64,000 nucleotides of DNA from positions 186,001 to 250,000 of the forward strand of contig NZ_STGK01000006.1 in the NCBI RefSeq assembly GCF_004919105.1, given 5' to 3'. This DNA comes from Nocardioides sp. GY 10113. Lineage in GTDB: Bacteria > Actinomycetota > Actinomycetes > Propionibacteriales > Nocardioidaceae. Shown here piece by piece: positions 26,111 to 33,502 of the stretch; position 1 is the stretch's first letter; every line of letters starts with the position of its first letter. Position numbers and translations under genes: made by a program. The notes under the pieces are model-generated. The model did not search any database. It was not told where the DNA came from and worked only from the letters and a program-made list of their open reading frames with translations.

Positions 26111-26524
26111 CTACGCGTCGAGCGCGGCGCGCAGGCGGGCGGCGTACTCCGCGGACTCGCCGGCGGCGTACTTCCGGCGGGGCCAGAAGAAGCCGCGCAA
26201 GCCGTCGCCCCTGGTCCGGGGCACGACGTGCAGGTGCAGGTGCGGGACCGACTGGCTGACCGTGTTGTTCACCGCGCAAAAACTTCCTTGGGCACCCAGT
26301 ACATCGACCATCGCCGCGCAGAGGCGCTGCGCCGCGGCCAGGAACTCCTCGCGCAGCGCCGCGGGGAGGTCCGGCAGCGTGACCACGTGCTCGCGGGGCA
26401 CCAGCAGCACGTGGCCCTTGAAGAGCGGCCGCCGGTCGAGGAAGGCCACCAGCCGTTCGCTCCCCCACACGAGGTCGGCGGGCTCGGCGCCCGCGGCGAT
26501 GGCGCAGAAGACACAGTCCTCCAT
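26111..26524 (-). CDS. HIT-family nucleotide hydrolase/transferase
   Basis: A 137-residue HIT protein. The HxHxH triad lies in PHLHLHVVP (His95, His97, His99; His97 is the expected nucleophile), and the N-terminal CVFC pair fits the zinc site of some HIT proteins. Typically cleaves nucleotide phosphoramidates or dinucleoside polyphosphates. ATG start, and 21 nt separate it from the GDPD gene, so they may be co-transcribed. Confidence 0.92.
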   Translation of the reverse strand: MEDCVFCAIAAGAEPADLVWGSERLVAFLDRRPLFKGHVLLVPREHVVTLPDLPAALREEFLAAAQRLCAAMVDVLGAQGSFCAVNNTVSQSVPHLHLHVVPRTRGDGLRGFFWPRRKYAAGESAEYAARLRAALDA

Positions 26525-26545
26525 GCACCGGAGACTAGGGCTCCC

Positions 26546-27583
26546 CTAGCCGGCGCGCAGCGTCCGACCGACGGTCCTGGGCGCCCGTTCGAGGCCCGCC
26601 CGGACGACGACGTCGGGGTGATCGGAGAAGACGGCGTCCACGCCGGCCTCGACGAACGCCGCGACCTCGCCGGCGAGGTCGCCCGTGGCCGCGGGGTCCT
26701 CGCCGAGGCGCAGGTTGCTCGGCAGGAACCGGTTCTCGGCGCGCAGGGTCCAGACGACGACCTTGAGCCCGGCTGCGCGCGCGTCCTCGACGACCGCGCT
26801 CGGGGCGCCGATCGCGCCGTCGGCGTCGCGCGGCAGCACCAGGTCCTTCGCCGGGGCGACCCACTGCGCATAGGTCGCGATCTCGGCCAGGCCGTCGGGC
26901 GTGACCAGGTCGCGGTAGGTGGTGGTGTCGCCGGCCGCCACCAGGTCGTACGGCGCCTCGCGCTCGTCGTCGACCAACTGGGCCAGCGGGACCCGCGTCA
27001 TCGTCGCCAGCTCGCGCAGCACGCCGGGCTCGAAGGACTCGACGAGCACGGGCGCCTCCGGTCGGTCCAGGCCGTGTCGCCGCAGCGCGGCCACCACCCG
27101 CTCGGCGACCGGCAGGCCGATCGAGGCGTAGTAGGCGGCGTTCTTGATCTCGGGCACCACGCCGATCCGGCGCCCCGTGCGCAGGGACGCCCTCTGCGCC
27201 AGGACGAGGATCTCGTCGAGGGTCGGCACGTGGAAGCGGCCGTCGAACCGGGCGTTCGTGGGCCGCAGGCCGGGCAGCCGCTCCTTGGCCCGCAGCGTGC
27301 GCAGCTCGGCGAGGGTCAGGTCCTCGGTGAACCAGCCGGTCACCTGCCGGCCGTTGACCGTCCGGGAGGTGCGCCGCTCGGCGAGCTCGGGGTGGTCGGC
27401 GACGTCGGTGGTGGCGCCGATCTCGTTCTCGTGGCGGGCCACGAGCACGCCGTCCCTGGTGCAGACCAGGTCCGGCTCGATGGAGTCAGCGCCCATCGCG
27501 ATCGCCAGGCGGTATGCCGCCAGGGTGTGCTCGGGTCGGTAGCCGGAGGCGCCACGGTGCGCGATCACCAGCGGAGATCTCAT
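26546..27583 (-). CDS. Glycerophosphodiester phosphodiesterase
   Basis: A 345-residue GDPD enzyme, hydrolysing glycerophosphodiesters to glycerol-3-phosphate and an alcohol. IAHRGASGYRPEHT (His9, Glu18, His19), IEPDLVCTRDG and VLVARHEN form the metal and catalytic site. No signal peptide, so cytosolic, although the length matches periplasmic GlpQ. ATG start. Followed by the HIT gene. Confidence 0.92.
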   Translation of the reverse strand: MRSPLVIAHRGASGYRPEHTLAAYRLAIAMGADSIEPDLVCTRDGVLVARHENEIGATTDVADHPELAERRTSRTVNGRQVTGWFTEDLTLAELRTLRAKERLPGLRPTNARFDGRFHVPTLDEILVLAQRASLRTGRRIGVVPEIKNAAYYASIGLPVAERVVAALRRHGLDRPEAPVLVESFEPGVLRELATMTRVPLAQLVDDEREAPYDLVAAGDTTTYRDLVTPDGLAEIATYAQWVAPAKDLVLPRDADGAIGAPSAVVEDARAAGLKVVVWTLRAENRFLPSNLRLGEDPAATGDLAGEVAAFVEAGVDAVFSDHPDVVVRAGLERAPRTVGRTLRAG

Positions 27584-27685
27584 GCGGCCAGCCCAGCAGC
27601 GCCAGGTGGCGCGACGGCGAGCCGCAGGTGAAGCGCCGGCGAGCGCCGGAGGACGACCCGGTTCGGCGGGCGCGTCGGCGCGGGG

Positions 27686-28807
27686 TCAGGCGGGCATCCG
27701 GGCCCGCAGGAACCGCACCGTGCGATCCATCGCCGCGACGAACGCCGGGCCGAAGGCGTGCTGGTCGTCGTACCACTCCAGGGTGGCGTCGACGCCGGCA
27801 GCCTCGAGCGCGCGGTGGGTGGCCGAGGCCCAGCGCGGCGGGCAGGTCTCGTCGGCCCGTCCGTGCGCCATCAGCACCGGCTCGGTGATCCGGTCGAGGT
27901 AGGGGCGGGAGGAGACGCCGCGCCAGAAGCCGGGGTCCTCGTCGGGGAACCCGACGCCCTTCAGCTGGGCCCGGAGCTCGGACTCGGGGGTGTCGGAGCG
28001 GTTGAAGTGCTCGAAGTTCTCGGCCTCCAGGCTCGACACGGAGGCCCAGACCACACCGGCCGCGACCAGCCCGGGCTCGGCCTCGAGCGCCTTGAGCACG
28101 ACGCCGCTGCCCATCGACCGGCCGAACAGCGCGACCCGGTCCGGGTCGACGGCGACGTCGTCGGAGGCGAGCAGCGCGCGGACCGCGGCGACCACGTCGG
28201 CGCTGTAGCCGAGCCGGACGGCTGGCGCCGAGCGCGGGTCGTCGTCGGACTCGGCGTGGTTGCGGTAGTCCACGTGCAGCGCGACGTGGCCCCGGTCGGC
28301 CAGGTAGCCGCGCTCGCGGGTCATCCCCTGTCCCCGCACGTAGTACGCCGGGTCGATGTAGCCGTGCGCGAGCACGACCGCCGGGAACGGGCCCCGACCG
28401 GTCGGGACGTTGAGCACGCCGCTGATGGTCAGCGGGGCACTGCCGGCCCCGCGGAGGCTGGAGCGGAACGTCACGTCGTAGGAGGTGAACCGGTCGGTGC
28501 GCTCGCGGACGGCGCCGAGCCGCAGTCCGCCGCCGACGAGGTCGGCGTCGGCCAGCGCGGGGACGGAGATCGGGCGGGGCTTCCGCGCCCGATCGCCGGC
28601 GGCGGGCGTGGTCGGCGCGGTCGGCGTGGTCGGCGCGGTCGTCGCGGTCGTCGCCGGCGGGTCGCTCGTGGACGTCGCGGCAGAGGAGCTGCCGCCCCCG
28701 GAGGGCCGCTGCGGCTCCTCGGCCGAGCAGCCGAGCCCCAGCGACACCAGCGCCGCCGCGACGAGCGCGCCGGCGCCGCGTCGCGCGGTGGTGGACTCCA
28801 GCGCCAT
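27686..28807 (-). CDS. Alpha/beta-hydrolase lipoprotein
   Basis: A 373-residue exported lipoprotein. LSLGLGC (Cys27) is the lipobox and is followed by a Ser/Thr/Pro-rich linker of about 40 residues. The hydrolase core has VVLAHGYID (oxyanion), the nucleophile elbow FGRSMGSG, then HGRADETCP and a C-terminal DDQHAFGP supplying acid and His. It resembles dienelactone hydrolase/prolyl-oligopeptidase-like esterases. Substrate unknown. ATG at 28807 is favoured by the lipobox spacing. Confidence 0.88.
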   Translation of the reverse strand: MALESTTARRGAGALVAAALVSLGLGCSAEEPQRPSGGGSSSAATSTSDPPATTATTAPTTPTAPTTPAAGDRARKPRPISVPALADADLVGGGLRLGAVRERTDRFTSYDVTFRSSLRGAGSAPLTISGVLNVPTGRGPFPAVVLAHGYIDPAYYVRGQGMTRERGYLADRGHVALHVDYRNHAESDDDPRSAPAVRLGYSADVVAAVRALLASDDVAVDPDRVALFGRSMGSGVVLKALEAEPGLVAAGVVWASVSSLEAENFEHFNRSDTPESELRAQLKGVGFPDEDPGFWRGVSSRPYLDRITEPVLMAHGRADETCPPRWASATHRALEAAGVDATLEWYDDQHAFGPAFVAAMDRTVRFLRARMPA

Positions 28808-28927
28808 GCGGCGACGGTAGCGCGGCGTCCCCCGCCGGCCCGGCCGCCGCGGGTGACGCGCGGCGCCCGGATGGCGCTCGGGCGGCGACCGGGTGGCGCG
28901 GCTGGCGCCGCGGCGTACGTTGGGCAC

Positions 28928-29587
28928 ATGCGGATCGCCATCGTCGGAGGTCACGGGAAGATCGCCCGCCTGCTGCACCCACTGCTGGTCGGCGCGGGGC
29001 ACCAACCGGTCGCGCTCGTGCGGCGCGACTCCTACCGAGAACGACTGGAGGGAATGGGCGCGGAGGTGCGCCTGGTCGACCTGGAGAACGACGACGAGTC
29101 GGCCCTGGCCGAGGCCTTCGCCGGCTGCCACGCGGTGGTCTTCGCGGCCGGCGCCGGCCCCGACGGCAAGGTGGAGCGCAAGCGGTCCGTGGACCTCGAG
29201 GGGGCGCTGAAGTCGATCGCGGCGGCCCGCATCAGCGAGATCCAGCGGTTCGTCCAGGTCTCGGCGATCAACGTCGACGAGCCGGTGCCCGACGACGCCG
29301 AGCCGGCCTGGCGGGCCTACGTCGCCGCGAAGCGGGACGCGGACGCCGCCCTGCGCGCCAGCGACCTCGACTGGACCATCGTGCGCCCGGGGCTGCTGAC
29401 CGATGCGCCGGGCACCGGGCTCGTCGCGCTGGGGCCCGACGTGGCCCGCGGGGAGATCCCGCGGGCGGACGTGGCCGCGGTCATCGCGGCGGTGCTGACC
29501 GAGCCGGCGACCGTGGGCTACCAGTGGAACGTGGTCGGCGGCGCGACGCCGGTCAAGGCGGCGATCGACGCCGCCCTCGGCGGCTGA
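28928..29587 (+). CDS. NAD(P)-binding epimerase/SDR-like protein (NmrA/YwnB type)
   Basis: A 219-residue atypical SDR. The glycine motif is IVGGHGKIAR, followed by VDLENDD and VVFAAGAGPDG, then YVAAKRDAD in the place of YxxxK and LDWTIVRPG. This pattern is seen in NAD(P)H-binding proteins such as YwnB. No membrane segment. Divergent from the lipoprotein hydrolase. Confidence 0.88.
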   Translation: MRIAIVGGHGKIARLLHPLLVGAGHQPVALVRRDSYRERLEGMGAEVRLVDLENDDESALAEAFAGCHAVVFAAGAGPDGKVERKRSVDLEGALKSIAAARISEIQRFVQVSAINVDEPVPDDAEPAWRAYVAAKRDADAALRASDLDWTIVRPGLLTDAPGTGLVALGPDVARGEIPRADVAAVIAAVLTEPATVGYQWNVVGGATPVKAAIDAALGG

Positions 29588-29621
29588 GCCCGACCGACGC
29601 CGCTCGGCCCTGCGTTGAAGC

Positions 29622-30047
29622 TCAGCCGACCGCGCGGCGGACCAGGTCGGCGACCGCCTTCTCGACCTCGTCGGTGATGGCCGTGACCGCGAACGCGGTG
29701 GGCCACATCGGACCGTCGTCGAGCTGCGCGGGCTCGTTGAACCCGAACGAGGCGTACCGCTCCCCGAACTTCGCGGCGCCCTTGACGAAGCAGACCACCT
29801 TGCCCTCCTGGGCGTAGGCCGGCATGCCGTACCAGGTCTTCGCCGCCAGTCCGGGCGCGACGTCGAGGACGATGGCGTGGATCCGCTCGGCGATGGCGCG
29901 GTCCGCCGCGGGCATCTCCGCGATCGCGTCGAGGCAGGCCCGCTCCTCCTTGACCCGCTTGTTGCCGCCCCTGGCGACCCTGAGCTCCTCGGCCCGCGCC
30001 GTCATCGCCGACCGCTCCGACTCGGTGAATCCTCCGGTGGTGGTCAT
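29622..30047 (-). CDS. DUF1801 family protein
   Basis: A 141-residue protein of the DUF1801 (YdhG-like) family, seen in the KTWYGMPAYAQEGKVVCFV segment typical of the family. ATG at 30047 has GGAGG 6 nt upstream and is preferred to the GTG at 30104. Some members have been called iron chaperones, but function is unestablished. Convergent with the upstream SDR gene. Confidence 0.85.
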   Translation of the reverse strand: MTTTGGFTESERSAMTARAEELRVARGGNKRVKEERACLDAIAEMPAADRAIAERIHAIVLDVAPGLAAKTWYGMPAYAQEGKVVCFVKGAAKFGERYASFGFNEPAQLDDGPMWPTAFAVTAITDEVEKAVADLVRRAVG

Positions 30048-30198
30048 CGCGCCCTCCTGTGGCTCGCCCCTGTCGGTCCGTGCGCCGGCGAGATCCGCCG
30101 ACACCGACGACGCTAGGCGGGACCGCTGACCGGCGCTTCTCCGTTCCTGACCGGTTCAGCGGGCGGGCGGGCGCCGCGCGGCGCGCCGCCAAACGCCG

Positions 30199-30236
30199 AC
30201 CGCGCGGCGCCCCGGTGGCCGGGTGCGCCGCGCGGT
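30199..30236 (-). terminator. Strong hairpin after the PxKF gene
   Basis: ACCGCGCGGCGC (30199-30210) pairs with GCGCCGCGCGGT (30225-30236), and the loop itself folds as CCCGG-TGG-CCGGG, a nearly continuous 17-bp stem. It starts 11 nt past the stop of the PxKF gene on the minus strand. The 200-nt gap around it has no gene. Confidence 0.7.
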
Positions 30237-30247
30237 GACGAGGGGTG

Positions 30248-31975
30248 CTACTTGTTGAAGCCGATGGTCACGGTCTTCGGCGCCGTGCCGTCGCCGAGGT
30301 TGATCAGCAGGTCGTACTTCTTGTTCGCGGCGAAGGTGACGTTGTTGTACGCCGCCTTGGTCGAGAGGTTGAAGATGTACTGACCGTCGGAGTACCGGAA
30401 CGCGTTGCCCGTGGTGGCGGCCGAGGTCGACACCGCCTCGTCGACGCCGGTGCCGGACACGGAGCCGGCGGCCACGACGCTGAGGGTGGGCTTGGCGTTC
30501 GTGATCGGGACGCCGCCGCAGGCGAGGGTGAACTTCACCGGGACGGTCGAGCCGACCTTGAACAGGCTGGAGCCGTCGCGGTTGATCGGCTGGAGCACAC
30601 CGGTGTACGCCGAGCCGTAGACACCGCGGTAGGTCCGGCTCTCGTCCTTGACGTTGCCGGCGAGGTCCGTCGCCGTCGCCGTGTAGACGAAGTCACCGAG
30701 GCCGAGGGTGGCCGGCGCGGTCCAGCTGTCGCTGCTGTCGACGACGCCGGAGCCCTCGTTCCCGTCCTTCAGCAGCGGGTCGCTGGGGTCGAACGTCGGC
30801 GCCTGCGCGGTGCAGATGTCGATGCTCGCACCGTCGACGGCGCCGCTGATGTTGAGGTCCGGCGCGGTCAGGTCGATCTTCGCCCGGTCACCGCTGCCGT
30901 TGGTGTTTCCGGCGAGGTCGGTGGCCGTGCAGGAGACGTCGTGGATGCCCTCACCGACGGCATCGAAGGTGCCGACTCCGCCGGTCAGAACGACCGACTC
31001 GGTGATGGCACCGTCGGTGCAGGTCACACCCGCGAGGCCGCTGAGGGCGTCGCTGGCGGTCACCGTGACCTCGACCGGGCTGTCCTTGAACCACTCGGCA
31101 TCCGGCGCCTGGACGGTGATCTCCGGCTGGGTCAGGTCGATCTTGACCTGGGCGGTCGCGGCCGCCGACGTGTTGCCGACCGCGTCGGTCGCGGTGCAGG
31201 TCACGTCGTGGATGCCCTCGCCGGTGGCGTCGAAGGTGCCGACCCCGCCGGTCAGGGCGACCGACTCGGTGGTGGCGCCATCAGTGCACGAGGCGGTGAC
31301 TCCGGGGCGGTCGTCGCTGGCGGTGACGGTGACCGGGACCGGGCTCGTCCTGAACCAGCCGCTGGCCGGGGTGTCCACCGAGAGGTCGATGGTCGGCGGG
31401 GTGGTGTCCTTGGTCTCGACCGGAGGCGCGGGCACGCAATCGACGCTGACGCCGTAGGACGGCCGCGACGTGACAGCGCCCGACTCCGCCTGGAGAACGA
31501 AGCCGGACTCCGCTCCGGTCAGAGTCAGCGTGACAGTTCCGCTGAGCGTGGTGATGTCGTCATCGATCGTGGTGGTGAATCCGACGGTGGTGGTGCTGTT
31601 CTTCGCCCAGTTCGTGGGGATGGTCTGCGTCGTCGGACTGAGTGCCACAGTGACGCCAGCCGGTGCGGTGGGGGTGAGCACGATCCGCTCGCCCGGCTTG
31701 AAGTGCAGCGACGAGATCTGCACCTGGCCGTCGCTGATGTTCTTGATTCCCAGCGAGCCGGAGACCGCGGTCCCGAGAGTGGTGCACGCGCGCCCATCCG
31801 CCGAGTAGACGACGTCGTTGGGCATGGAGGGAGCGACATCGGCGTCGAGCTGCTGAGCCTTGTCCTCCGCAGAGGCCCAGGTGGCGGTACCGAGAACGAG
31901 TACGCCGGCCGCGCCGAGGGCGGCGATGCCCCGGCGACCCCGCCGCTCAATCGGGCGGGAGAAGAGAGTGGTCAT
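30248..31975 (-). CDS. Secreted Ig-like repeat protein with C-terminal PxKF domain
   Basis: A 575-residue exported protein. A signal peptide (ALGAAGVLVLGTATWASA) is followed by an N-terminal beta domain, two near-identical Ig-like repeats with VTVTASDxxxGVxxxCTDGA and HDVxCTATDxxGN cores (about residues 185-350), and a PxKF domain containing VGSTVPVKFTLACGG. Such proteins are surface or matrix components in actinobacteria. No LPXTG anchor is present. Strong hairpin just downstream. Confidence 0.85.
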   Translation of the reverse strand: MTTLFSRPIERRGRRGIAALGAAGVLVLGTATWASAEDKAQQLDADVAPSMPNDVVYSADGRACTTLGTAVSGSLGIKNISDGQVQISSLHFKPGERIVLTPTAPAGVTVALSPTTQTIPTNWAKNSTTTVGFTTTIDDDITTLSGTVTLTLTGAESGFVLQAESGAVTSRPSYGVSVDCVPAPPVETKDTTPPTIDLSVDTPASGWFRTSPVPVTVTASDDRPGVTASCTDGATTESVALTGGVGTFDATGEGIHDVTCTATDAVGNTSAAATAQVKIDLTQPEITVQAPDAEWFKDSPVEVTVTASDALSGLAGVTCTDGAITESVVLTGGVGTFDAVGEGIHDVSCTATDLAGNTNGSGDRAKIDLTAPDLNISGAVDGASIDICTAQAPTFDPSDPLLKDGNEGSGVVDSSDSWTAPATLGLGDFVYTATATDLAGNVKDESRTYRGVYGSAYTGVLQPINRDGSSLFKVGSTVPVKFTLACGGVPITNAKPTLSVVAAGSVSGTGVDEAVSTSAATTGNAFRYSDGQYIFNLSTKAAYNNVTFAANKKYDLLINLGDGTAPKTVTIGFNK

Positions 31976-32262
31976 GGGTGGCTTTCACTTCCAATCCAGT
32001 GGAGGCGGTCAGGAGCAGCGGGACCGACCCCCGGATTGAACGGTTCCGCATCCACCGAAACGAGGACCGAGACCCGGGGTTAGGGGTTCTCGGGTAAAGA
32101 AATGCCCACGTCCGTCAGCGCCCGGATCGCGGCCTCTGCAGGCACGGCAACGGCCCACCGCTCACGCGGTCGCCTCTCTGTTCCCGACCGCCTGCGGGGC
32201 GCTCGACGCGCACGGGGCGACCTGCCACGATGGAGGCCCCGTCCGCCCACCGGAGGGACGCC

Positions 32263-32613
32263 GTGACCTTCATCGAGGCCGTCCAGGTCTGCCTGGCCAA
32301 GTACGTCGACTTCACCGGCCGCGCGCCGCGCTCGGAGTACTGGTGGTTCTTCGTCTTCAACCTGCTGGTGAGCATGGGTGCCACGACCGTGGACCAGATC
32401 ATCGGCGGCGACGTCGTCGCCGCGCTCGCTGCGCTCGCACTGCTGCTGCCGGGCCTGGCCGTCGCGGTGCGGCGGTTGCACGACACGGGCCGGAGCGGGT
32501 GGTGGGTCCTGATCGTGCTGGTCCCGATCGCGGGCTGGATCGTGCTGATCGTCTTCTTCGTGCTGCCCGGCGACCGGTTCCAGAACCGGTACGGCTTCCC
32601 CTTCGAGTTCTAG
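32263..32613 (+). CDS. DUF805 membrane protein
   Basis: A 116-residue, four-helix membrane protein. The signatures are VDFTGRAPRSEYWWFFVFN at the N-terminus and AVRRLHDTGRSGWWVL in the third segment. DUF805 proteins are small inner-membrane proteins of unknown function (YhaH/YhaI-like). GTG at 32263 is preceded by GGAGG. A second paralogue lies at 42743. Confidence 0.9.
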   Translation: MTFIEAVQVCLAKYVDFTGRAPRSEYWWFFVFNLLVSMGATTVDQIIGGDVVAALAALALLLPGLAVAVRRLHDTGRSGWWVLIVLVPIAGWIVLIVFFVLPGDRFQNRYGFPFEF

Positions 32614-32631
32614 CCCGGCCCGGGGCGAGCG

Positions 32632-33354
32632 TCAGTTGCCGCTGCCGGGCAGGCGGGGCAACGTGCTCGGGAGCGGGGTCGTCCGATCCTTCGGCGTGGC
32701 GGCGACCGTCGGGGGCCGCGAGCTGCCCGTGGCGCGCGGCGGCGCGGTCGTGCTGGTGGTCGGGCCGGTGGTCGGTGCCGTCGTGCTGGTCGTCGGCCCG
32801 GTCGTCGTGCCGGTCGGCTCGGTGGTCTCCGACGTCGGCGGCGTCACCGGCTCCGTGGTCGGCTCCGTGGTCGGCTCCGTGGTCGGCTCCGTGGTCGGCT
32901 CCGTGGTCGGCGGCGTCACCGGCTCGGTCGTCGGCTCGGTGGGCGTCTCGCAGACCACCGTGCCGGACGCGGTGCCGCTGAACGGCTCCGTGGTCTGCCC
33001 GCCGGGGTAGTCGACCGTGACGGTCCAGTCGTAGGACCCGCCAGGCACCGGGTAGGACTCGTGGAAGCCCGACAGGTCGCCGTCCAGCGCGTAGTCGTCG
33101 CTGACCGGGTAGACGGTGCCGCCGATGTCGATGGTGATGGTCACGGGCACGGTCACCACGTTCATCTCGATCCACTCCGGGGCCGGGTTGTAGGTGATGT
33201 CGGCCCGGAACATCTCGCAGGTCGCGTTGACGCCGATCGTCGGCGCATCGGCGGCGGCGCTCTGGGCGAGGACGATGCCGCCCACCCCCAGACCGGCGAG
33301 CATCCCCGACGCGGCGAGCGCCGCGACCGGCGTGGCAAGGACTGAACGGCGCAC
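32632..33354 (-). CDS. Secreted protein with Thr/Pro-rich repeat tail
   Basis: A 240-residue exported protein. The signal peptide is MRRSVLATPVAALAASGMLA and onward, cleaved near AAADA. A globular beta-type region (residues about 37-135, with two Cys) precedes a low-complexity tail of TTEP and TTST repeats. The tail ends PLPSTLPRLPGSGN, which resembles but does not match LPXTG, and there is no following membrane segment, so it is probably released. Function unknown. Confidence 0.8.
   Translation of the reverse strand: MRRSVLATPVAALAASGMLAGLGVGGIVLAQSAAADAPTIGVNATCEMFRADITYNPAPEWIEMNVVTVPVTITIDIGGTVYPVSDDYALDGDLSGFHESYPVPGGSYDWTVTVDYPGGQTTEPFSGTASGTVVCETPTEPTTEPVTPPTTEPTTEPTTEPTTEPTTEPVTPPTSETTEPTGTTTGPTTSTTAPTTGPTTSTTAPPRATGSSRPPTVAATPKDRTTPLPSTLPRLPGSGN
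32849..32908. repeat. 12-bp tandem repeat within the Thr/Pro tail
   Basis: Five perfect copies of GGCTCCGTGGTC encode TTEP units on the minus strand. DNA identity, not just peptide similarity, implies recent slippage and likely length variation between strains. Confidence 0.9.
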
Positions 33355-33502
33355 GGGGTCTCCCTCCCGATACCTGCAGGACTCGGGACCATCGTCCCCA
33401 CCAGCTGGTCACGTCACACGTGACCCGCGCCACGACCGCGCGCGCCGGGGCCCGGCAGCCCCCTACGGGGAGCCACCGGGCCCGGTGCGGACCGCCGAGC
33501 GG

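Noticed and set aside
32632..33354. LPXTG sortase substrate
   Set aside because: The C-terminus has LPSTLP but no LPXTG, hydrophobic segment or basic tail.
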